From contig NZ_JAKRNI010000030.1 of assembly GCF_022346945.1 (NCBI RefSeq), positions 1 to 34,017 on the forward strand: a stretch of DNA of 34,017 bases, written 5' to 3'. Source of the stretch: Microbacterium sp. ACRRU. Its GTDB lineage: Bacteria > Actinomycetota > Actinomycetes > Actinomycetales > Microbacteriaceae. Of this stretch, positions 15,438 to 24,013 are shown piece after piece. Under the pieces are notes generated by a model that was not told where the DNA came from, made no database searches, and saw only the letters and a program-made list of their open reading frames with translations. Position 1 is the first letter of the stretch. Each line of letters starts with the position of its first letter. Made by a program: the position numbers and the translations under genes.

Positions 15438-17849
15438 TCATCCGCGTGGAACGAGCTCGATCCGGATCGCCTCGATCCGTTTGGCCTGTCCCGTCGTTCC
15501 CGCCGTCTGCCCGCCGGTCACCCAGTCTCGCCACACGCCATCGACGAAGACGGCGTACCGCACCCGATAGTGGTCCGCGAGCTCGCCCTGGAGCCGCAAC
15601 TGCACAGCCTCCAGCCGCAACCCGCGCCCCTCGGTACCGGCCACACCCGGCGAGTCCCCCCAGTCGGTCCACCCGATGTCCTGCACGTGGGCACGGAACC
15701 CGAGGGTCCCGTCGTACTCGGAACTGGCGATCGATGCCCGCAACGCCTCCATCTGAAGCCCTGCGCCGATGGCGCCGCTGTCCACACCGGACACGACGGG
15801 CACCGTCCAGCCGATGGAGGACATGTGCGTGGAGTAGGCGACCGTGCTCCCCGCGACGGGGGCGGCCTTCTTCACGAGGCGTAACTGAACGGCCTCGACG
15901 CGGAGTCCCCGGCCAGTGGTGCCGGCGTCGGCACCGCTGGTCACCCACGGCATCCACCCGAGGTTCTGCACGTGAGTTCGGTAGGAGAGCTCGTAGTCCG
16001 CCGCGAGCCGTGCCGTCAGCGCGAAGCTGACCGCTTCCAGGCGCAGCCCTCGACCGGTCGTGCCGATCGTGCCGTCGCCCGTTGTCCAGGGCGTCCAGCC
16101 GATGTTCTGCACGTGCCCCCGCGACTGGATCTGGCCGGCGGTCGCTCCACCGGCGAGCCCGAGCGACAGCGCCTCGAGCGCGAGTCCCCTGCCGGTGGTT
16201 CCGATGAACTGTCCCGACGTCGCGACCGGCTGCCACCCGATCTGCGCCGAATGACCGGCGGAGGTGAGGACCGGCATCTCCGGGGCGTACCGGGAATCGA
16301 GGTACGCCACGCGCTGCGCGACCCAGTCGCGGAGGAAAGCCGCCTCTTCGTCCCACGTCGAGGCCACCGGACGCGCTCCAGCGATGATCGACTCTCGCTC
16401 GAGAACCCCGCTCCAGCGGTCGAAGTTCGCCCGGGCCGAGGCTTGCAGTGACGCGATGTCGGCGTCGAGGCGTGCGAGCGTCCCCTCGATGGCCGGGCGG
16501 AGCTGGGTGGCGTAGATCTGAGCGGCTCTCTGCGCGAACTCCGGGTTACGGAACAGCTCTTGGTACCAGGCCGTGCCGCCGGGACGTAGCGTGCCGGCAT
16601 TCATCATGTAGTCCTGGGTGGGGTCCGCTCCGAGCGCGGCGGAGTTGTAGAGCCCGAGAGCGATGTCGAAGTCCCACGCCGGTCCGGCGTGGAGGACATC
16701 GTTCGGCCCGTCACGCCAGAAGTACACGCTGGATGTCACGGCATCCGGGTTCTCCGAGAACTCGAGGACGAAGTAGTACTGGATGAACGAGTCGACGTCG
16801 ATCATCGAGCTGATCGTCGACCAATCCGGGTCAGGCGCGTAGAGGGCCGCCTCGAACGCGTCGATGTCATCCTGGGCGCCGCGATACGACGCGGCGAGGT
16901 CCGGTGGCAAGGGGGCCGCCACTTTCTGCACGGCGTCCTTCAGGACGAATGTCGTTCCGCTGGTCTTCGTGGTGAAGAAGAACTCCTCGCTCGTGCCGTA
17001 GCTGTTGTCGAGCTCGAGGAGGAGACCGCCCGGACTTGTGAGGTCCAATCGGTTCTTCTTGACCTCGACCTTCTCCGTCAGAAGGTAGGTGCCGAGCGAT
17101 TCACCGTTGATCGTCAGCTCGACGGAACGAGCGTCCGGCGAACCCGCCATTCCGAACTGCGCGGCGAGGTCGAGGGTGGTCTTGTTCCGCAATAGAGACG
17201 GGTCAGCGTGATTTGCGAGCAGGATCCACGTCTTCGCCTTCGGCAGGCCGAGCACAGACGTCGATGTGTCGAATTTGATCTGGTACGGCTTCTTTTCCAG
17301 CAGCCAGGTGAAGTTCCCACGGCCCTTGATCTCTTCGAGAGATGCGTTCGTCAGGTTGTTGGCCGGAGTGACGGCATCGGTCAGAGTGAGGACGGGATGG
17401 GCTTCTGTCATCGGGTCGGCGGGGATCGCCTTCTTCGACGCGTTCAGCTGAGCCAGTGTGTATCCCGTCGGCAGCGAGATGTCGAGGCGCGGGATTGTGC
17501 CGGTCGGGATCGCTCGGGCAGCGACGTCCGAGGGAGTCCGCTGATCTTGGGAAGCATCGACATCGGGGGCCAGGGACGGATCGAGCCCGTCACGCCCGGA
17601 CGCGCCGGTCTCACTTCCGGCCTCGTCTCCACCGGCCGGAGGTGTCGGCGCGTCGACCGCGGGCGTCGGCCCATTCAGGTGAGGCGTCGGTGTGTCGCCC
17701 GGGACCACCGTCGCCCCCGGAGATGGAGAGGAATCGGGGGGCGGCGTCGCGAGCGCGGTGGCCGCGTTCGCATTTCCCATCACCAGGGAAAGACCGAGGA
17801 CCATGCAAAGCACGGCGTACCGGAAATTTGACGTCGTCGGCGTTTGCAC
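15438..17849 (-). CDS. Secreted CotH-kinase-family protein with ChW repeats
   Basis: The 803-residue protein starts at a GTG. Residues 8-30 form a signal peptide ending near ANAA, and a Pro/Thr/Ala-rich linker runs to about 118. The CotH domain (about 120-520) has the glycine motif EIKGRGNFTW (173-182), ANHADPSLLRNKTTLDLA (212-229), the strand GTYLLTEKVEV (253-263) and the metal-binding WDFD (392-395). From about 533 to 799 six ChW-type repeats of about 48 residues follow, each with H-x-x-x-[IL]-G-W, then G-T-x-G-[RQ] and L-x-[LMV]-E-A; the last copy is degenerate. CotH proteins include atypical protein kinases, and ChW repeats are cell-surface binding or adhesion modules. The substrate is unknown. 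Confidence 0.88.
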   Translation of the reverse strand: MQTPTTSNFRYAVLCMVLGLSLVMGNANAATALATPPPDSSPSPGATVVPGDTPTPHLNGPTPAVDAPTPPAGGDEAGSETGASGRDGLDPSLAPDVDASQDQRTPSDVAARAIPTGTIPRLDISLPTGYTLAQLNASKKAIPADPMTEAHPVLTLTDAVTPANNLTNASLEEIKGRGNFTWLLEKKPYQIKFDTSTSVLGLPKAKTWILLANHADPSLLRNKTTLDLAAQFGMAGSPDARSVELTINGESLGTYLLTEKVEVKKNRLDLTSPGGLLLELDNSYGTSEEFFFTTKTSGTTFVLKDAVQKVAAPLPPDLAASYRGAQDDIDAFEAALYAPDPDWSTISSMIDVDSFIQYYFVLEFSENPDAVTSSVYFWRDGPNDVLHAGPAWDFDIALGLYNSAALGADPTQDYMMNAGTLRPGGTAWYQELFRNPEFAQRAAQIYATQLRPAIEGTLARLDADIASLQASARANFDRWSGVLERESIIAGARPVASTWDEEAAFLRDWVAQRVAYLDSRYAPEMPVLTSAGHSAQIGWQPVATSGQFIGTTGRGLALEALSLGLAGGATAGQIQSRGHVQNIGWTPWTTGDGTIGTTGRGLRLEAVSFALTARLAADYELSYRTHVQNLGWMPWVTSGADAGTTGRGLRVEAVQLRLVKKAAPVAGSTVAYSTHMSSIGWTVPVVSGVDSGAIGAGLQMEALRASIASSEYDGTLGFRAHVQDIGWTDWGDSPGVAGTEGRGLRLEAVQLRLQGELADHYRVRYAVFVDGVWRDWVTGGQTAGTTGQAKRIEAIRIELVPRG

Positions 17850-17855
17850 CGGGTG

Positions 17856-17861
17856 AGGCTA
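17856..17861 (-). promoter_or_regulatory. Putative -10 box of leaderless CotH-family transcript
   Basis: TAGCCT is placed 6 nt before the GTG start codon. The only purine-rich stretch (GGGGAG) is too far upstream to act as a Shine-Dalgarno sequence. The rest of the 17850-17992 gap is noticeably more AT-rich than its neighbours and shows no gene. Confidence 0.45.
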
Positions 17862-17992
17862 ACACGCTCCCCAGCGAAGTCGAGAAAGCCGAAGTGCATT
17901 CGTACCGGCACACCAATGCGTCACGAGAACCCGCGACAAATCAGCCGAGATGAATTGCTGGGCTCATTTCTACCGTTCGGCCTTACGTACGA

Positions 17993-18024
17993 CAGCGGCG
18001 CCACCCCGAAGGGTGACGCCGCTG
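17993..18024 (-). terminator. Intrinsic terminator with UUCG tetraloop
   Basis: On the minus strand a 14-bp stem (arms 18011-18024 and 17993-18006, one U-G wobble) is capped by a TTCG tetraloop. It begins 15 nt after the stop codon of the SGND-repeat gene. A U tract is weak, as is common in GC-rich actinobacteria. Confidence 0.8.
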
Positions 18025-18038
18025 CAGTCGTCAAGCGA

Positions 18039-18701
18039 TCAGCGCAGGATGCCGCCGAGGTCGAGCGCGCCGTCGACGGTGTCCTCGACACCCGACGTCA
18101 CGTCGCCCACGACATCGTCAACGGAGCCGGAGATGTCTTCCACGGCGCCCGAGACATCGCCGACCGAGGCGCCGTTGTCACCGGTGGAGATGTCGGCATC
18201 GCCTGTCGACACGTCCGCGTCACCCGTCGAGACGTCCGACTCGTTGCCCGAGCCGACCGGGGCCTCGATGGGCGCGGTCACCTCGTTGCCGGAGCCGAGG
18301 TCGTTGCCCGAACCGATCGGGGCGGTGGTGTCGTTGCCGGACCCGACGGGGGCCGTCGTGTCGTTGCCGGAGACGACCGGCGTCTGGTTGCCCGACGCGA
18401 CGTCCCCGTTGAGGGAGTCGCTGACGAGCGGACCCTGCACCAGCGGGCCGATGTTCGCGATGTCACCGACCGCGGTCTCGGGGCTGGCGGTGAAGTCACC
18501 GCTCTCGATGAGGCCGCTCACCCAGGTGTAGAACGGGTCGGACGCGTCGACGAACTGCGTCGCGGTCGTCGAGGCATCCGTCGAGGTGACGGTGTCGTCG
18601 GCCGATGCCGGCAGCGCCAGTCCGGCGACGGCGAGAGCCGCGGCTCCCGTGCCGGCCGCAGCGATCATGCCGATTCGGGTCTTCGTGTTGTACGTACGCA
18701 T
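18039..18701 (-). CDS. Secreted low-complexity SGND-repeat protein
   Basis: The 220-residue protein has a signal peptide (1-34, cleavage after PASA). Residues 48-92 form a mixed N-terminal part with DPFYTWVSGLIESGDF. The remainder is low complexity: SGN[DEQ] recurs at about 103, 111, 121, 131, 137 and 151, then STGDAD-type units (158-175), then a Val/Asp/Gly/Ser heptad-like tail ending DLGGILR. It is very acidic with few Lys or Arg. A longer open frame overlaps the next gene, but the ATG at 18701 has a Shine-Dalgarno-like GGAAAGGG and a proper signal peptide. The family is unknown to me. The composition suits a disordered, possibly calcium-binding wall protein. Confidence 0.75.
   Translation of the reverse strand: MRTYNTKTRIGMIAAAGTGAAALAVAGLALPASADDTVTSTDASTTATQFVDASDPFYTWVSGLIESGDFTASPETAVGDIANIGPLVQGPLVSDSLNGDVASGNQTPVVSGNDTTAPVGSGNDTTAPIGSGNDLGSGNEVTAPIEAPVGSGNESDVSTGDADVSTGDADISTGDNGASVGDVSGAVEDISGSVDDVVGDVTSGVEDTVDGALDLGGILR
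18241..18390 (-). repeat. Tandem ~30-bp coding repeat
   Basis: Copies beginning TCGTTGCC[CG]GA on the plus strand occur at 18241, 18283, 18301, 18331 and 18361. Neighbouring copies at 18301, 18331 and 18361 are spaced exactly 30 bp. They encode the SGND/SGNE units and are likely to vary in copy number between strains. Confidence 0.8.
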
Positions 18702-18872
18702 CAGGTTTCCCTTTCCGTTTCCGTATACGGCGTTCCCGCCGCACGAGGGGTCATCCGAAGGGAAGTCGAAACCGGATGGGTCGGATCTCGGGAGAACGCC
18801 ATCGGGCGACGCTTCGCGGACGGCGCGATCCGCGTCACGACGGCGATCGCGGGGAACCCTGGCAGAAACCTG

Positions 18873-18897
18873 GCAATGCCCGATCCGAGGGCATCGC
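18873..18897 (-). terminator. Probable terminator of the 2-oxoacid dehydrogenase operon
   Basis: A 9-bp stem with one G-U pair joins arms 18889-18897 and 18873-18881 around a 7-nt loop. It starts 17 nt after the E2 stop codon and is followed shortly by a TTT on the transcript. The remaining gap to 18701 holds a perfect 10-bp palindrome, CCGTATACGG at 18721-18730, of unknown role. Confidence 0.55.
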
Positions 18898-18913
18898 CGC
18901 ACGCCCGGGCGGC

Positions 18914-20227
18914 TCAGTCGAGCAGCAGCGCCGGCTCTTCCAGAACGGATGCCACGTCGGCGATGAACCGCGAGATGCCGTCGCCGTCGACCACACGGTG
19001 ATCGAACGAGCCCGACACGGTGGTGACCCACCGTGGCCGCACCTCGCCGTCGACCACCCACGGCTTCTGCCGGATGGCCCCCAGCGCGATGATGCCGGCC
19101 TCGCCCGGGTTGATGATCGGGGTGCCGGCATCCACTCCGAACACGCCGATGTTGGTGATCGTGAACGTGCCGCCGGTCTGATCGGCGGGGCTCGTTTTGC
19201 CCTCGCGCGCCGTGAGCGTCAGATTCTCGAGCGCCTTGGCGAGTTCGCGGGTGTTCATGGCCTGCGCGTCCTTGATGTTCGGCACGAGCAGGCCTCGTGG
19301 GGTGGCCGCGGCGATGCCGAGGTTGACGTAGTGACGCACGCGGATCTGGGCGCCGTCCTCGGTGTCGACCCAGGCGGCGTTGATCATCGGCGTGCGGCGC
19401 AGGGCCCACATCACGGCGCGCGCCATGATGAGCAGCGGCGAGATCTTCACGTCGGCGAAGTCGGGCGAGGCCTTGAGGCGCTTGACGAGTTCCATCGTGC
19501 GCGACGCGTCGACGTCGACCCACACCGACACGTGCGGGGCCGAGTAGGCGCTCGAGGTCATGGCGTTCGCCGTGGCCTTGCGGACGCCGCGGACGGGAAT
19601 GGACTCCTCGCGCGCGTCGTCGACCGGGGCCGCGGGGGCGGGCGCCGGGACGGGGATGGTCTCCTCGCGCACCGCGCCCCACTCGGGCGTCTCGATGTTG
19701 CGGAAGACGCTGGCCTGCTCAGCGTGCTTCACGACGTCGTCGCGGGTGACCTCACCCGCGGGACCGCTGGGCGTGACCGCCGACAGATCCACGCCGAGGT
19801 CGCGCGCGAGCTTGCGGATCGGGGGTTTGGCGACGACACCCACGGATGCCTTGACGGGACGCTCCGCGGGCTTCCGGCGCCGCGACGACACGGCGCCGCC
19901 CGTGCCATAGCCGACCAGCACCGCTCCGCCGGGGTCGGTGGGCTCGGGGACCGTGGTCGGCTGGGCGGGCGCCGGGGGCGCGGCATCCGTCGATCCGATC
20001 GTGATGATCGGGGCACCGACCTCGACCGTGGCTCCCTCGACGGCGAGCAGTTCGCCGACCGTGCCCGCGTAGGGCGAGGGCAGTTCGACGAGCGACTTGG
20101 CGGTCTCAATCTCGACGATCACGTCGTTGACCGCGACGGTGTCACCGGGCGCGACGCGCCACTGGACGATCTCGGCCTCGGTGAGTCCTTCACCGACGTC
20201 GGGGAGGACGAAGGTCTGCTCGGTCAC
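18914..20227 (-). CDS. bkdC: 2-oxoacid dehydrogenase E2 (branched-chain type dihydrolipoyl acyltransferase)
   Basis: The 437-residue E2 has one N-terminal lipoyl domain (about 3-77) with the lipoylated Lys44 in [12 protein letters not shown]. An Ala/Pro linker is followed by an E3-binding domain (about 134-170, [18 protein letters not shown] to DDVVKHA). A second Pro/Ala linker leads to the catalytic acyltransferase domain, ending in DHRVVDGDG (409-417; catalytic His410 and Asp414). It starts at a GTG preceded by AAAGGA. E2 transfers the acyl group to CoA and forms the core of the complex. The E1 heterotetramer type next door and the actinobacterial pattern favour branched-chain oxoacids, although pyruvate cannot be excluded. 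Confidence 0.9.
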   Translation of the reverse strand: MTEQTFVLPDVGEGLTEAEIVQWRVAPGDTVAVNDVIVEIETAKSLVELPSPYAGTVGELLAVEGATVEVGAPIITIGSTDAAPPAPAQPTTVPEPTDPGGAVLVGYGTGGAVSSRRRKPAERPVKASVGVVAKPPIRKLARDLGVDLSAVTPSGPAGEVTRDDVVKHAEQASVFRNIETPEWGAVREETIPVPAPAPAAPVDDAREESIPVRGVRKATANAMTSSAYSAPHVSVWVDVDASRTMELVKRLKASPDFADVKISPLLIMARAVMWALRRTPMINAAWVDTEDGAQIRVRHYVNLGIAAATPRGLLVPNIKDAQAMNTRELAKALENLTLTAREGKTSPADQTGGTFTITNIGVFGVDAGTPIINPGEAGIIALGAIRQKPWVVDGEVRPRWVTTVSGSFDHRVVDGDGISRFIADVASVLEEPALLLD

Positions 20228-20243
20228 GGTGTGTCCTTTGCTC

Positions 20244-20312
20244 GCGAGACTTCATAGGGCCGACGAGACAGCGGCGGAATGTCGCGGTCTCGCCGGTGCG
20301 ATGAAGTCTCGC
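20244..20312. repeat. Nested inverted repeat within the bkd operon
   Basis: A perfect 12-bp outer pair (GCGAGACTTCAT at 20244-20255 and ATGAAGTCTCGC at 20301-20312) encloses an inner stem (CGAGAC 20264-20269 and GTCTCG 20287-20292, flanked by CCG/CGG). It occupies most of the 112-nt gap between E1beta and E2, where the other genes of the operon overlap. It could act as a transcript stabiliser, an attenuator, or an extragenic repeat. Confidence 0.8.
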
Positions 20313-20339
20313 GGTTCATGGCGGGGAGAGGAAGAGCGG

Positions 20340-21317
20340 TCAGTAGGCCAGCGAGCGATCGACGGCCTCGAGGATGCGGTCGGCGTCGGGCAGGTACGTG
20401 CCCTCGAGCTTTGCGGGAGGGAACGGCACGTCGAAGCCCGACACGCGCAGCACCGGCGCCTCGAGCGCGAAGAACGCCCGCTCCATGACGGTCGCGGCGA
20501 TCTCGGAGCCGAGCGAGGTGAAGCCCGGCGCCTCCTGCGCGTAGACCATGCGACCGGTGCGGCGCACCGAGTCCAGGAGGGGGCCGTAGTCGACGGGAGA
20601 CAGCGAGCGCAGGTCGATGACCTCGCAGCTCGTGCCCTCGCTCTCGGCGAGCGCCGCGGCCTGCAGCAGCGTGGTCACCATCGCGCCGTGCCCCACGAGC
20701 GTGACGTCGGTGCCGCGGCGGACGACGCGGCTCGCGTGCAGCGGCAGCGCGGGAGCCTCGGTGTCGACCTCGCCCTTCTGCCAGTACTTGGCCTTGGGCT
20801 CGAGGAAGATCACCGGGTCGGGCGAGTCGATCGCCTGCTGGATCATCCAGTACGCGTCGTTCGCGGTCGAGGGGCTGACGACCCGCAGGCCCGCCGTGTG
20901 CGTGAAGTACGCCTCGGGGCTCTCCTGGTGGTGCTCGACCGCGCCGATGTGCCCGCCGTACGGGATGCGGATGACGACGGGCATGCGCACCGCACCCTCG
21001 TGGCGGTTCGTGAGCTTGGCGAGCTGCGTCGTGATCTGGTCGAACGCGGGGAAGACGAACCCGTCGAATTGGATCTCGAGCACGGGCCGGAACCCGCCCA
21101 TCGCGAGGCCGATCGCGGTGCCCACGATGCCCGATTCGGCCAGCGGGGAGTCGATGACGCGGCGCGGTCCGAAGTCCTTCTGCAGCCCCTCGGTCACGCG
21201 GAAGACGCCGCCGAGCGGACCGATGTCCTCGCCCATGAGGAGGACGCGGTCGTTCGTCTCGAGCGCGCGGCGGAGGCCGGCGTTGAGGGCGCGGCTGATC
21301 GGCAGGTTCTCGGTCAC
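20340..21317 (-). CDS. bkdB: 2-oxoacid dehydrogenase E1 subunit beta
   Basis: The 325-residue protein has the transketolase pyrimidine-binding domain near the N-terminus (ALNAGLRRALETNDRVLLMGEDIG, then GLQKDFGPRRVIDSPLAESGIVGTAIGLAMGGFRPV). The C-terminal transketolase domain (about 190-320) contains VTLVGHGAMV and LRSLSPVD. The GTG start overlaps the E1alpha stop (GTGA). With E1alpha it forms the thiamine-diphosphate-dependent decarboxylase that loads the acyl group onto the lipoyl arm of E2. Confidence 0.92.
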   Translation of the reverse strand: MTENLPISRALNAGLRRALETNDRVLLMGEDIGPLGGVFRVTEGLQKDFGPRRVIDSPLAESGIVGTAIGLAMGGFRPVLEIQFDGFVFPAFDQITTQLAKLTNRHEGAVRMPVVIRIPYGGHIGAVEHHQESPEAYFTHTAGLRVVSPSTANDAYWMIQQAIDSPDPVIFLEPKAKYWQKGEVDTEAPALPLHASRVVRRGTDVTLVGHGAMVTTLLQAAALAESEGTSCEVIDLRSLSPVDYGPLLDSVRRTGRMVYAQEAPGFTSLGSEIAATVMERAFFALEAPVLRVSGFDVPFPPAKLEGTYLPDADRILEAVDRSLAY

Positions 21318-22444
21318 TGCGCTCCCCCTTCCATCGACGCCTCGTAGTCGTCGAGCCAGCGCTGCTCCTCCTGCACGAGGGCGTGCACCTCGGAGTAGAC
21401 GCTCTCGAACATGTGGGAGCGGGGGATCGTGCCGAGCTCGTTCGTGCGCACGCGCACCTCGTCGGCGAGCGCTCGGCCCTCGGCATCCGCGTCGTCGAAG
21501 AACTGCTGCGACGCGCCGCGGCCCTGCAGATAAGCGCGCATGCGGGCGATGGGGTCGCGCCCTGCCCAGGCCTCTTCTTCGGCGGAGGTGCGGTACTTCG
21601 TCGGGTCGTCGCTGGTGGTGTGCGCACCGCGACGGTACGTCATCGCCTCGATCGCGCGAGGGCCGGAACCGGCGCGGGCCTCATCGAGCGCGAGCTTCGA
21701 CACGGCGTAGCTGGCGAGCACGTCGTTGCCGTCGACCTGGACGGACGGGATGCCGTACCCCGCCGCGCGCTTGTACAGCGGCGTGCGCGACTGGGTGGCG
21801 ACGGGGACCGAGATCGCCCACTGGTTGTTCTGCAGGAAGAACACCTCGGGCGCCTGGAAGCTCGCGGCGAACACCATGGCCTCGTGCACGTCGCCCTGGC
21901 TGGAGGCGCCGTCGCCGTAGTAGACGATGACGGCTTCGTCGCGCTCGGGGTCGCCGGTGCCGCACTTGCCGTCGAACACCAGGCCCATGCCGAGGCCCGT
22001 GGCGTGCAGTGTCTGAGCGCCGAGCACGAGCGTGTAGATGTGGGTGTTGCCGTTCTTGGGGTCGGTCGGGTCCCATCCGCCGTGCGTGAGCCCGCGCATG
22101 AGGCGGATGATGTCGAGCGGGTCGACGCCGCGGATGCGGGTCACCACGTGCTCGCGGTACGACGGGAAGATGTGGTCCTGCGGACGAGCGGCGCGTGCCG
22201 AGCCGACCTGCGCGGCCTCCTGCCCGAAGGACGGCGGCCAGAGGGCCAGCTGCCCCTGGCGCTGGAGGTTCGTCGCCTGGACGTCGAACGCGCGGATCGA
22301 GACCATGTCGCGGTAGAACGTCTCGAGTTCGGCGTCGGTGAGGGCGTCGATCAGGGGCAGATAGCGCTCGGCCTCAGGAGTGGGCGCGAGGGTGCCGTCC
22401 GCCGCCAGAACGCGCACGAGAGCCGGGTCGTCGAGCGGGGTCAT
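21314..22444 (-). CDS. bkdA: 2-oxoacid dehydrogenase E1 subunit alpha
   Basis: The 376-residue protein carries the thiamine-diphosphate motif from GDGASSQGDVHEAM (177-190) to FFLQNN (202-207). The conserved loop SRTPLYKRAAGYGIPSVQVDGND, which contains the phosphorylation loop region in eukaryotic homologues, follows, then ALTYRRGAHTTSDDPTKYR-like sequence. Length and motif order match branched-chain oxoacid E1alpha. It heads the three-gene operon. A TAnnnT box 6 nt before its ATG suggests a leaderless transcript. Confidence 0.92.
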   Translation of the reverse strand: MTPLDDPALVRVLAADGTLAPTPEAERYLPLIDALTDAELETFYRDMVSIRAFDVQATNLQRQGQLALWPPSFGQEAAQVGSARAARPQDHIFPSYREHVVTRIRGVDPLDIIRLMRGLTHGGWDPTDPKNGNTHIYTLVLGAQTLHATGLGMGLVFDGKCGTGDPERDEAVIVYYGDGASSQGDVHEAMVFAASFQAPEVFFLQNNQWAISVPVATQSRTPLYKRAAGYGIPSVQVDGNDVLASYAVSKLALDEARAGSGPRAIEAMTYRRGAHTTSDDPTKYRTSAEEEAWAGRDPIARMRAYLQGRGASQQFFDDADAEGRALADEVRVRTNELGTIPRSHMFESVYSEVHALVQEEQRWLDDYEASMEGGAQ

Positions 22445-22450
22445 GTACCC

Positions 22451-22456
22451 ACGCTA
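22451..22456 (-). promoter_or_regulatory. Putative -10 box of leaderless bkdA transcript
   Basis: TAGCGT is followed by 6 nt and then the bkdA ATG. The 93-nt gap also holds a small hairpin (GCACC 22475-22479 with GGTGC 22486-22490) that may terminate the GH43 gene's antisense side or be incidental, and an 8-bp pair ACCCACGC/GCGTGGGT (22447-22454 and 22511-22518). Confidence 0.45.
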
Positions 22457-22537
22457 ATGGGCGCGTCATGCCCCGCACCGCATGAGGTGCACAACGGATG
22501 CCACGATCCGGCGTGGGTTGTCCACAAGCCGCCCGCG

Positions 22538-24013
22538 TCACTCGCCGCCGAGGGGGGTGTACCGCAGTGCGGTCACGCGCACCGCCGTCGCCCCGAGGGC
22601 CCGGACGCCGATCGTGCGGCCGGTGAAGCCGCCGGCGACCTCGGTCGAGAGGTACCGGCCGTCGAGCGCGGCGATCCACCTGTCGCCGTCCGCGTCGACC
22701 AGACCGAACCGGAGGTCGTCGGGGCCGTCGTGGGTGGCATCCACCGCCTCGACGACGAGGGTCACGACCGCGCCGGTTGCGGGGGCGGAACCGGCGGATG
22801 CCTCGAGCGGACCGATGCGGGCCCGGACCTCGGCCGCGCCGGCCTCGAGGGCGATCTCGTACCAGTGGCGCTCGTCGAGCCGGACCCGCAGGGCCACGGC
22901 GGCGGAGGCGTCCACGCGCGCCTCGAACCGCCACCGCAGGTCGCGCACGCGAACGGCGAGCTCGTCACGAACCAGCGCCACACCGCCGGCGGTATGCGAA
23001 CCGGGGAGCGCCCCGTGGGGCGACACCCAGCGGGGGTGCAGCTCTTCGGAGGAGAAGTCGTCGACGAACGCCGTATCGGCACGATCGGGCAGCACGTCGT
23101 CGGTGTGCACGACCGGCCAGTCGTCGACCCAGGCGATGCGGGCGAGGAACGTCTCGCGCCCGGCGACGTGAAAGCCCGGGGTGAATCCGCGCGGCCGCAC
23201 ACCGAGGTACACCATCGCCCACTCGCCGTCGGGGCGCGCGACGAGGTCGGCGTGGCCGGTGTTCTGCACGGGGAAACCGGTGCTGCGGCGGCTGAAGATC
23301 GGGTTCGCGGGGGTGGGCTCGAACGGGCCGTCGATCGCCCGGGACCGCGCGACGCACACCGCGTGTCCGCGTTCGGTGCCGCCCTCGGCGGTGAGCAGGT
23401 ACCACCAGTCTCCGCGCCGGTACAGATGCGGGCCCTCGGGGTGGGCGAGGCCGGAGCCCTGCCAGATCACGCGCGGCTTCTCGATCAGGAGGCCGCGCTC
23501 CAGGTCCACGCGTGCTTGCGCGATGACCGGCAGCGACCCGTCCGCGGGTCGCAGCGCCTCATCGAGCGCGCAGTACGTGAGGTAGCAGGTGCCGTCGTCG
23601 TCCCACGCGAGGTCGGGGTCGATACCGCCGAGGCCCGGGAACACGATCGGATCCGACCACGGCCCCGCCGGGTCGGTCGCCGTGACGACGAACTGCTCTC
23701 CCCCGCGGTCGACGTTCGTCCCGACGACGAAGAACGTGCCGTCGCGGTGGCGGATCGTGGGCGCGTAGATGCCGCGCGAGGCCTCCGACACCCCGGCCGG
23801 GAACTGGCTCTCGCGCGTGAGCACGTTGCCGAGTTGCGTCCACTCGCGCAGGTCGCGGCTGTGCCAGATCGGGATGCCGGGCGCGTACTCGAACGACGAG
23901 TTCACGAGGTAGTAGTCCTCGCCCACCCGGCACACCGAGGGGTCGGGGAAGAAGCCGGGGATGATCGGCGTCGTCGCGGCATCCCGGATGCCGGTCCCCG
24001 GCGGCATCGTCAC
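22538..24013 (-). CDS. Glycoside hydrolase family 43 protein (beta-xylosidase type)
   Basis: The 491-residue enzyme has no signal peptide and so probably acts in the cytoplasm on imported xylo- or arabino-oligosaccharides. The five-bladed propeller domain (about 15-310) shows the expected acids: Asp24 in FFPDPSV (base), Asp134 in [11 protein letters not shown] (pKa modulator) and Glu193 in HPEGPHLY (acid). A C-terminal beta-sandwich (about 325-490) resembles the GH43 accessory domain. The start is taken at the GTG at 24013, which overlaps the hisC stop (GTGA); the ATG at 24007 is equally possible. The open frame continues to 24763 inside hisC, but that part is a shadow. Confidence 0.88.
   Translation of the reverse strand: MTMPPGTGIRDAATTPIIPGFFPDPSVCRVGEDYYLVNSSFEYAPGIPIWHSRDLREWTQLGNVLTRESQFPAGVSEASRGIYAPTIRHRDGTFFVVGTNVDRGGEQFVVTATDPAGPWSDPIVFPGLGGIDPDLAWDDDGTCYLTYCALDEALRPADGSLPVIAQARVDLERGLLIEKPRVIWQGSGLAHPEGPHLYRRGDWWYLLTAEGGTERGHAVCVARSRAIDGPFEPTPANPIFSRRSTGFPVQNTGHADLVARPDGEWAMVYLGVRPRGFTPGFHVAGRETFLARIAWVDDWPVVHTDDVLPDRADTAFVDDFSSEELHPRWVSPHGALPGSHTAGGVALVRDELAVRVRDLRWRFEARVDASAAVALRVRLDERHWYEIALEAGAAEVRARIGPLEASAGSAPATGAVVTLVVEAVDATHDGPDDLRFGLVDADGDRWIAALDGRYLSTEVAGGFTGRTIGVRALGATAVRVTALRYTPLGGE

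Noticed and set aside
18039..19682. Long minus-strand open frame of 547 codons covering the SGND gene and part of bkdC
   Set aside because: Only the last 220 codons have a signal peptide and ribosome site; the rest is the out-of-frame shadow of the well-supported bkdC.
22518..22526. TTGTCCACA, a match to the actinobacterial DnaA box
   Set aside because: A single box in a gap between metabolic genes, with no cluster of boxes and no dnaA/dnaN nearby, does not support an origin.
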